Shown piece after piece: positions 56,801 through 64,000 of a DNA stretch of 64,000 nucleotides. Source of the stretch: Niebla homalea. Lineage: Eukaryota > Ascomycota > Lecanoromycetes > Lecanorales > Ramalinaceae. A program made the position numbers and the translations under genes. The DNA lies in assembly GCA_019925105.1 (NCBI GenBank), contig JAHGAU010000008.1, positions 1-64,000 on the forward strand, in the 5' to 3' direction. A model generated the notes under the pieces. It ran no database searches, was not told the origin of the DNA, and saw nothing but the letters and a program-made list of their open reading frames with translations. The stretch's first letter is position 1. Every line of letters starts with the position of its first letter.

Positions 56801-59800
56801 GCCATACCTTACTTCCGTTGTCATTGAAAAGCTGATGAACTTGCAGACAACTACCAGGGCGAGGAAAGCGACATTGTGATTGCTTCATTGACCCGAAGTA
56901 ACACGAAATCTGACATCGGATTCATGTCTGCACCTCAAAGATTGAATGTCATGCTCTCGAGAGCTCGACTAGCACTCGTGCTGGTCGGAAATGCAAATAC
57001 TTTCATGAAGAATCGTAAAAGCAAGGACACATGGGTCCCGTTGCTCAATCATTTGCGCCTCGGAGGCCATATGTATGATGGGTTGCCAGTTAAATGCGAG
57101 CAACATCCCGCAAAAGAGATGCTTCTCCAGACAATTGATGAATTCATGACAGAATGTCCCGATGGAGGATGCTCCGAGCCATGGTATTTTGAGAAGACGC
57201 TTTCGCTTAAGTTGTGCTGATCTCTTCACCAGTGGAGCGAAACTGAGTTGTGGCATACACGATTGCCCTCATCGATGCCACCAGCTCTTTGACCACTCCA
57301 AGATGGAATGTACCGCAAAGATGGAATTCAAGTGTCCCCGAGACCATCGGACATCTAAACCTTGTTCGAAAATGAATAAAACCTGCAGAAAGTGCGATGA
57401 TGAAGATCGGAGACGCGAGGCAGCTCACAAGCGAGATCTTGAATTGGACGCAGAACGCCAACGCAAGCAACAAGAATACGCGCGAGAGGTTGCACGAATC
57501 CAGGACGAAGTTGCAAGGCAGAGACAGATTCTAAAAGACAGATCCGAGGACCAGGAGAGAGTGGTAGCTTTGCGACAGCAGGCAAAAGATCTCGAAGATC
57601 TCAAGAAAAGGGTACAGGGAGGTGCAGCTAGTTCGACACGGCAGTCCTCCGTGCAATTCGATACCAGCGAGCAACGCAACTCGACTGACTCCAGTCCTGT
57701 TCAGGATGAGTCTCAAGGCCGCGAGCAAGGTCGTGTAGATGATCGAACCGTGAATGATCCCGTCCCAATAGCAGGTAAGTCCAACGCGCAGGAAGACTGG
57801 AAGCACCAGAAGAATTTCGAGGGTGCTGATAATGTTGCGTTGGATACGTTGATGGACATGATTGGGCTTGAGGATGTCAAAGACCAATTCTTGTCAATAA
57901 AGTCAAAAATTGATACCGCAATCCGGCAGGGTATCGCTATAGCAGACGATCGATTTGGCGCAGCGCTATTGGGTAACCCAGGGACAGGTAGGTCATTTCA
58001 TTGAAGTCCGTGGTGCTACTTACGCTCAAGTCTGGCAGGCAAAACAACGGTCGCTCGCCTCTATGGGCGATTTCTGTCGTCCGTTGGAGCAATTCCGGGC
58101 AGCTTCTTTTCGGAGACTACTGGATCGCGTTTGGGTAACGACGGCGTAGCCGGAGCCAAAAAGCAAATCGAACAGATTCTCGAGAACGGCGGTGGAGTGT
58201 TTTTCATCGACGAAGCCTATCAGCTGACTTCAGGCCACAATTTCGGTGGAGCTCAAGTGCTTGACTTCCTGCTTGCCGAAGTTGAGAGCCTGACGGGAAA
58301 GGTCGTCTTTGTCCTTGCGGGCTACAACAAGCAGATGGAATCATTTTTCGCCCATAATCCTGGTATTCCGAGTCGATTTCCTCATGAACTTCAATTCAAG
58401 GACTATGAGGACAAGGAATTGCTACAAATCCTGGTCCAGAAGATAGATAAGAAATATAAGGGGACTATGAGGTGCGAGAGCGGCAAATTTGGGGTCTACC
58501 CGCGAATCGTCGCACGTCGCATCGCTCGAGGGCGAGGTCGCGACGGCTTTGGGAACGCCCGCGCAATGGAGAATGCCCTAAGCCGCATTGCTGACAGACA
58601 AGCTAATCGACTTCGAAAAGAAAGACGGAATGGCTCTAGACCCAATGATTTGCTGTTTACAAGGGAGGATCTCATAGGACCTGAGCCTTCTTCAACCCTT
58701 GAACAATGTGCGGCATGGACCAGTCTACAGGATTTGATTGGACTTGAGGCCGTCAAAGATTCTGTGAAAGCTTTGTTTGACACGATACAGTACAATTACT
58801 CTCGAGAGCTTGATGAACAACCTCTTGTAGAATACTCTCTCAATCGTGTCTTCCTAGGGAGCCCTGGTACTGGCAAGACATCAGTTGCAAAGTTGTACGG
58901 GCAAGTACTCGTTGATATAGGACTACTGTCTAGCGGCGAAGGTCAGCTTTTCCCCGCCTTCTTAACCACCTACACTTGCTGAGAAAAACAGTGGTCGTTA
59001 AGAATCCGTCAGATTTCGTTGGCAGTGTCTTGGGCGAATCAGAGAAGAATACCAAGGGGATACTGGCTTCCGCGCTCGGTAAAGTCCTTGTGGTTGATGA
59101 AGCTTACGGACTATCTGGCGGAGGGAACGGCGAAGGCGGCGGGCCCCAGAGCGACCCATTCAAGACAGCGGTGGTTGATACCATTGTAGCGGAAGTACAG
59201 AGTACGCCTGGAGAAGACAGATGCGTTTTGCTGCTTGGATACAAAGATCAGATGGAAGCCATGTTTCAAAAGGTCAATCCTGGACTGAGTCGCAGATTTC
59301 CCCTTGATTCAGCCTTTGTCTTTGATGATTTCAATGACGAAGAATTACGCAAGATTTTGGAACTCAAGTTGAAGCAGCAGGGCTTCAATGCATCAGAGAG
59401 GGCCAAAAAAGCTGCCATAGAGATGCTTGGTCGGGCCCGTAACCGTCCGCATTTCGGAAACGCGGGCGAAGTTGACATTATCCTCAACAGTGCTAAACTA
59501 CGGTTCCAGAAGCGGCTGTCGAAAGGGGGAAAGATAAGAAAGAGTGCAACCTTTGAGCCTGAGGATATCGATGAGGACTTTGATCGAGGGGAGCGAAAGG
59601 AGACGAATGTGCGCATGCTATTTAATGGCGTTGTGGGGTGTGAGAAGATTGTAGCTCAGCTTGAAGGGTACCTGGAAGTGGTGCGCAACATGAAAAGCCT
59701 GAACATGGATCCTAAGGAGCACATACCTTTCAATTTCCTATTCCGCGGACCTCCAGGTAGGTACTTAGAAAGCCTGACGTATCTGCTTCATTAACACGCA

Positions 59801-61123
59801 CTAGGTACTGGGAAGACCACGACGGCACGAAAAGTTGGCAAGGTGTTCTACGACATGGGGTTTCTTGCTACCGCCGAGGTCATTGAGGTGTCTTCTTCCG
59901 AGCTCGTAGGACATTATGTCGGTCAGACGGGCCCGAAAACGCAGAAAATGCTGGAGAAAGCTCTTGGCAAGGTCCTCTTTGTGGATGAAGCCTACAGGCT
60001 TGCCGAAGGCCATTTCTCCAAAGAGGCTATGGATGAGATCGTTGACTGCATTACTAAGCCAAAGTTTGCCCAGAAGCTTGTTTTGATCTTAGCCGGCTAC
60101 GATGCGGACATCAATCGCCTGATGACCACGAATCCTGGCCTGACAAGTCGTTTCCCCGAGGCTATGGTGTTCGAAGGTCTTACGCCTGAGCGCTGTATAG
60201 CGCTATTGATGGACAGAATGAAGAGGGAACGAAAAATTATGCCAACAAAAGCAACGCTTGACATCAGTGCCCTTGAGCTCGCGAACAATGACTTCTCTCA
60301 CCAGCTTCATTTGAGATTCAGTCAGCTCTCCCACTTTTCCAATTGGGCCAACGCCCGGGATGTTGAGACCTTGTGGAAAGCAATCTTTGCAAAGACTTTA
60401 AAGACCCTCGGCAAGGCTGAACGGGGACTTGTCGTCACAGAAGAAATCATCATGACAGAAATTGACGCAATGATTGCTGAGCGTACACTTCGAGATGGAC
60501 CCTCAACCTTTGATATCCCGAGAAGCACTGCAGCTGCCTTTGCCCAACAGACACAAGACCCCCGGGTAAACACGAAACAGCAGTCAGCCACAAAGGCTGC
60601 TACCCCTGCTCCTTTGCAAGCCGAAGAGCCTGTTCATCCGCTACCGTGTACAGCTTCCAACGATCCACGAGACGCTGGTGTAAGCGACGAGATATGGCGA
60701 GCCTTGGAGGAGGCCAAAGCGGACGCCGAAGCCCGAGAAGAACAATACAAGCGCCTGGTAGCAGAACAGAAAATGTTTTACGAAGAAGAGGCCAGGGTTC
60801 AACAGGAAGCCGTCGCCCTACTTTCTCGCCTGGAAGAGAAAGCACGTCAGGCTGTGAATAAAGAGCAGCCTGAAGCCAAACGTCGCCATGAAGAAGCTCG
60901 CCTACAGCACGAGAAAGAGCGACGAGCGCGAGAGGAGCAGATACAGGCTCTGATCCGCAAACGTGAGGCGGAAGAACAGCGGCGGAAGCAGGAGCAGGCT
61001 GCGCAGAAGAAATTGAGGCAGATGGGTCTCTGCGTGGCTGGATACCGATGGATTAAGCAAGGGGGTGGATATCGATGCGCTGGGGGCTCCCACTTTGTCT
61101 CTGATGAGCGACTTGGGATCTAA
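53804..61123 (+). CDS. Upf1-like SF1 helicase / NFX1 zinc finger / triple CbxX-type AAA protein, 2,329 aa
   Basis: Seven exons: 53,804-55,274; 55,325-56,764; 56,847-57,183; 57,233-57,987; 58,039-58,941; 58,992-59,756; 59,805-61,123. All six introns are GT-AG, 48-82 nt, and all phases agree. Order of parts: N-terminal region 1-480; SF1 helicase with Walker A GPPGTGKS (488-495, split by intron 1), VEEAGE (752), GDHKQLRP (778), QHRM (823), DNYQGEESD (from 971) and NVMLSRAR (about 1,004); NFX1-type Cys/His cluster 1,083-1,137; coiled coil to about 1,195; three AAA modules of the CbxX/CfqX (SpoVK-like) kind, with Walker A at 1,330, 1,608 and 1,888 and Walker B IDEAY/VDEAY at about 1,392, 1,671 and 1,951; C-terminal coiled coil about 2,182-2,300. 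Relatives include ZNFX1 and fission yeast Hrr1, which act in small-RNA and heterochromatin pathways. A similar role here is inference. Fully intact. Confidence 0.9.
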
Positions 61124-62911
61124 ATCGAATCATGACCCCGAACTTGTGCAAATACATGTCGCTACTGACGGTTAGTATGCGTATGTGAGCGTGAGTGATG
61201 CAGACTGCAAGATCGATTTCTTCTTAATTCCCGGAACTAGACTACGAGACCTTTAATAACTGAATCAACGCAAGAATGGAATGGAGTGATCTTGATACGT
61301 CAAACCCTTCGTAATCTATGTCTATCCGGTGACCTGACACTCAACATCAGTAGCAAGAACTTCATTCGGGTGTGAAGATCTCAAGCAAAATCACGGCTTT
61401 CTTAGTGCTGCGCATGGCCTCACTATAATGCCACATGCAATACATTCAGGTCTTTGAATTTCTCATTTCCAACCTATACCTCTCCCTCGTGCTGGTCTCG
61501 CTTGCCCATTCCTGGAGCGTTCAGCACCTCCACTTTGGCCCATGTCTCCCGTTCAACACTTTCCACTCTTGGAAGGGTCGAGAAATTTGCACTCATGGGG
61601 TACCATTTCCGTTCGATACTCGACTTGACGAGGATGTATCTGAGGCCGATCGCAAGACTAGACCTGCCAATGGCCAAGTCGTCCGCATGCTGCACAAAAG
61701 TTATTTCAATGATACATTCATCGAGAGCATCACTTTGCTTGATGGTCCCTGGGGTAAAGGCCTTGCGATCTGTCAAGCTCCCATTGATGAGCCGGCTCCA
61801 GAGGCAGGCCTGTCAACAGCTTGAATATCAGTCCGATGACAGTCTTGGCGGAAGGGAATGGGCTTGAAAAATCTAGGGTGATGTTCTAATCATAATAATC
61901 CAGGGGGTAGTTGACAGTGCTCGTCTTCGCGTCATCGATCGATACTAGGTGGCCAGCCCATAGGTTTTTATCCCCAGTTGCGCCTCTGCGCTCGACGGCT
62001 ATCGCGCCGCCGTCTAGAGTCTTATCAACACACTGATACGAGAGTGCCGGGTAGAATGAAGCTTGCCGCACTTGATGGTGATGCAGCTTGCATTCAAGAC
62101 GAACCGTGTCACAGGCGTATCAGTTCTACAGGAGCCGTACCTCATCTGAACAGCAGGCCTGATAGTTATACGATGGCACGGGCACTGGCAAGTGTCTTGA
62201 AGAGGTATCAAACCGAAAAACGCTGGAAGTGCGAACGGTTGTCGGTGTAGCTGATGAATGAACACAAAGAGTAAATGAGCTCGATACAATAAGATCCCCT
62301 TTTAAACTACCATCACAGCCCAGTGGTGACTGCGCTATGACTTGAGGTTTCTAATTAATGAGCCTCATAGCTGCTCCGAAGTTCGAGGTGATGCAAATGC
62401 GGCTGTGAGCATTAGTAGTCGAGCGCGAAATTCAGGGGTATGCCTGTCCATATTTTCCTGTGGACTGAATTGCATATATATTGGTGCTAGTCACACAGTC
62501 GCTGCTCATCGCTCAAGGACCGCTGCAAGGGGCATAGAATTGTACTAGATATGAGGAGCTTTTCCAATGGCACTAGTGTATGCCGCTATCAGAGTCAATG
62601 AAGATGTAATTACAACTAGCATTCAAGGCAGTTCGGTTGATAACATACTCGGGTCCGAGATGGTCACTTGTTTCCACGGCTCTTACGTTTGACTTGTCTG
62701 ATGCTACGTTGGACGAAAAGATGAGATAGGCAGGACTTGAATATCGTCTCCTGGATGCACTCTTTGTCTATTGCGCTTTACACAGTGTGCCTACTCGTTG
62801 AGGAACAGCTCCCGGAAATTGTAGTAGCTATACAAGGGAAAACATATCCTCCTTCTCAGCCATCTCACTTCTTAACATGAGCTAAACAACTTCAGGCGGT
62901 CTCCTCCAAGG
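61124..62911. other. Intergenic with weak coding-like fragments
   Basis: Open frames overlap on both strands at 61,435-61,867 (plus MQYIQVFEFLISNLYLSLVL; minus DECIIEITFVQHADDLAIGR), and neither is clearly real. At 61,886-62,071 on the minus strand GGAIAVERRGATGDKNLWAG and SIDDAKTSTVNYPLDYYD read like the C-terminal exon of a protein, but no upstream exon could be joined. Nothing is seen from 62,300 to 62,911. Confidence 0.35.
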
Positions 62912-64000
62912 TCAATGATCTCTCCATTCGCATTCGATAATGCACAAAGCACTCCCCTCGGGCGTCCAGATTCTAAGATCCTTGAACCTTGGGTCGGCCT
63001 GGTGAAAAATCATCTCCCATTCTTTCTGCTCACGCTCTCTCGCATTGAGGAGACTGAACATGATCATATCCATGGCCCGGATCTCTCTTTCCTTACTGGG
63101 CGTCATGGTACCTGGCTCCGGAATGAAGTAGTCATTTACCACCACCCTCGCCCCGTGCTTCAGTGCCGGCACCAAGGCCTTGAGGGCACGGATTGTATGG
63201 GCGTCCGACCAATTATGGAAGACGTTGCGGAAAAGGTAGACATCCGCGTCTCCCACGGGCTGTTCAGTAAACATGTCGTGGCTCATGAACTCAACTCTCG
63301 ACTTCACATCGGCTGGAAGGTCTGCTTCGGCACCTTGAATCATCTCTGGGAGGTCTTGCACGATCAAGCGGAGGTTGGGGGCTGACTTCGCAATCTCGAT
63401 GCTGATGGTGCCTTTTGAGCCACCAATGTCGACGACAGTCCCATTGCCTTTTGAACCAACGGAATTCCACGGGTAGCCGTTCACAAGGAACGACGCCCTT
63501 CTCCCCAACATACTAGCGCAAGCAGACATGCACCCTGCGAAGCGTTGAGCCAACTCAGGATGCTCGGCATAGTGTGCCCAGACGGATTTATCCGTATTTT
63601 GAGAGAGACTCCACCCGGAATGCTGCGGCTCATTGCTGCCCCACTTCTCCCTGGCCTCGATGGTCCACGCGGATGCTTGGAATAGCTCATCAAAGAAAAA
63701 GCCGACGCCGGATCGCTTCACTGGATCATCGACGAGTACTCTCGAGGCGGCAGTGTGGGCCACAAAGTTGGGGCGAGGCTCACAGAAGGCGTAGTGGTGG
63801 ATCATTGCGAAGCGGAGGCATCTACGAAGGTTGATGAGGTCGAGACCGCATTTGAGAGAGAGGTCTTCGAAGGAGATTTCGTCATGGATGGGGACTTTGG
63901 AGGCGATGTCGTATCTGTAGATTGCTTGGAGGCTTATGCCGTTCAACTAAGAAGTTAGTGAGTATGAGTTCCTGTAAGTCGATATGTGACTCACAAATGG
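62912..64000 (-). CDS. Family-2 O-methyltransferase, 5' end beyond the window
   Basis: The visible main exon (63,946-62,912) encodes 344 residues. Upstream of it, a 48-nt intron (63,947-63,994; GTGAGT donor, TTCTTAG acceptor) leads to an exon cut by the window edge (63,995-64,000), so the frame's first codon TTG (Leu) is internal and not a start. SAM-binding motif I is VVDIGGSKG (residues 171-179 of the visible part); later LIVQDLPEMI, and FRNVFHNWSD with the catalytic His at about 244. N-terminal dimerisation/winged-helix-like sequence (FEDLSLKCGLDLINLRRCLR) fits the plant/fungal O-methyltransferase family used in polyketide and sterigmatocystin-type pathways. Substrate cannot be told. It may be the edge of a secondary-metabolite cluster to the right. 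Confidence 0.85.

Overview
The window reads as nuclear DNA of a filamentous ascomycete (Pezizomycotina; a Dothideomycete would fit, but the class is inference). The evidence is short GT-AG introns of about 48-82 nt, fungal-only gene families, and a sharp split between AT-rich, transition-saturated sequence (bases 1 to about 36,350) and GC-balanced gene-bearing DNA (about 36,350 to 64,000). The AT-rich half has the signature of repeat-induced point mutation (RIP): coding relics keep their amino-acid pattern but carry C-to-T and G-to-A changes and many stops.

Left half. From 1 to about 22,026 lies a tandem array of subtelomere-like repeats. It holds AT-rich low-complexity tracts, a repeated 'P' module (3 copies), a repeated 'H-to-tail' unit (4 copies of the tail), G-rich minisatellites, and two copies (one long, one partial) of a minus-strand RecQ-type helicase relic of the telomere-linked helicase (TLH) kind. 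Each complete tail ends in a rigid structural module: a 40-nt hairpin, about 40 nt of linker, a second palindrome, then ACTAGGTGATAG or a close variant. The 10-nt hairpin arm differs in every copy but is repeated inside each copy so that pairing is kept. This is the most unusual signal in the window. It is followed by a 5'-truncated LINE (22,027-24,385), a minus-strand Tc1/mariner-like transposase relic (about 25,450-26,450), a small GC-normal island (26,480-27,106), and a TA-flanked element with 90-bp, nearly unmutated terminal inverted repeats (27,109-36,445). That element contains its own DDE transposase relic and a nested, longer LINE copy (about 30,125-35,050).

Right half. Supported genes are: a coiled-coil protein (39,364-40,858, minus); a spliced protein with two C-terminal CCCH fingers (44,957-46,861, plus); a Ser/Thr-rich, probably secreted protein with several frame breaks (48,487-51,261, plus); a frameshifted ankyrin-like gene (52,037-52,511, minus); the truncated 5' end of a fungal-specific gene (52,956-53,361, minus); a seven-exon gene for a 2,329-residue Upf1-like helicase / NFX1 zinc finger / triple CbxX-type AAA protein (53,804-61,123, plus); and a family-2 O-methyltransferase running off the right edge (62,912 to beyond 64,000, minus). 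The stretches between them hold small decayed open frames without recognisable products.

The picture is a subtelomere-like transposon and repeat graveyard next to a partly eroding gene zone. The large helicase/AAA gene is fully intact, while several of its neighbours carry small frame breaks. All family assignments come from motif reading of translations, not database searches.
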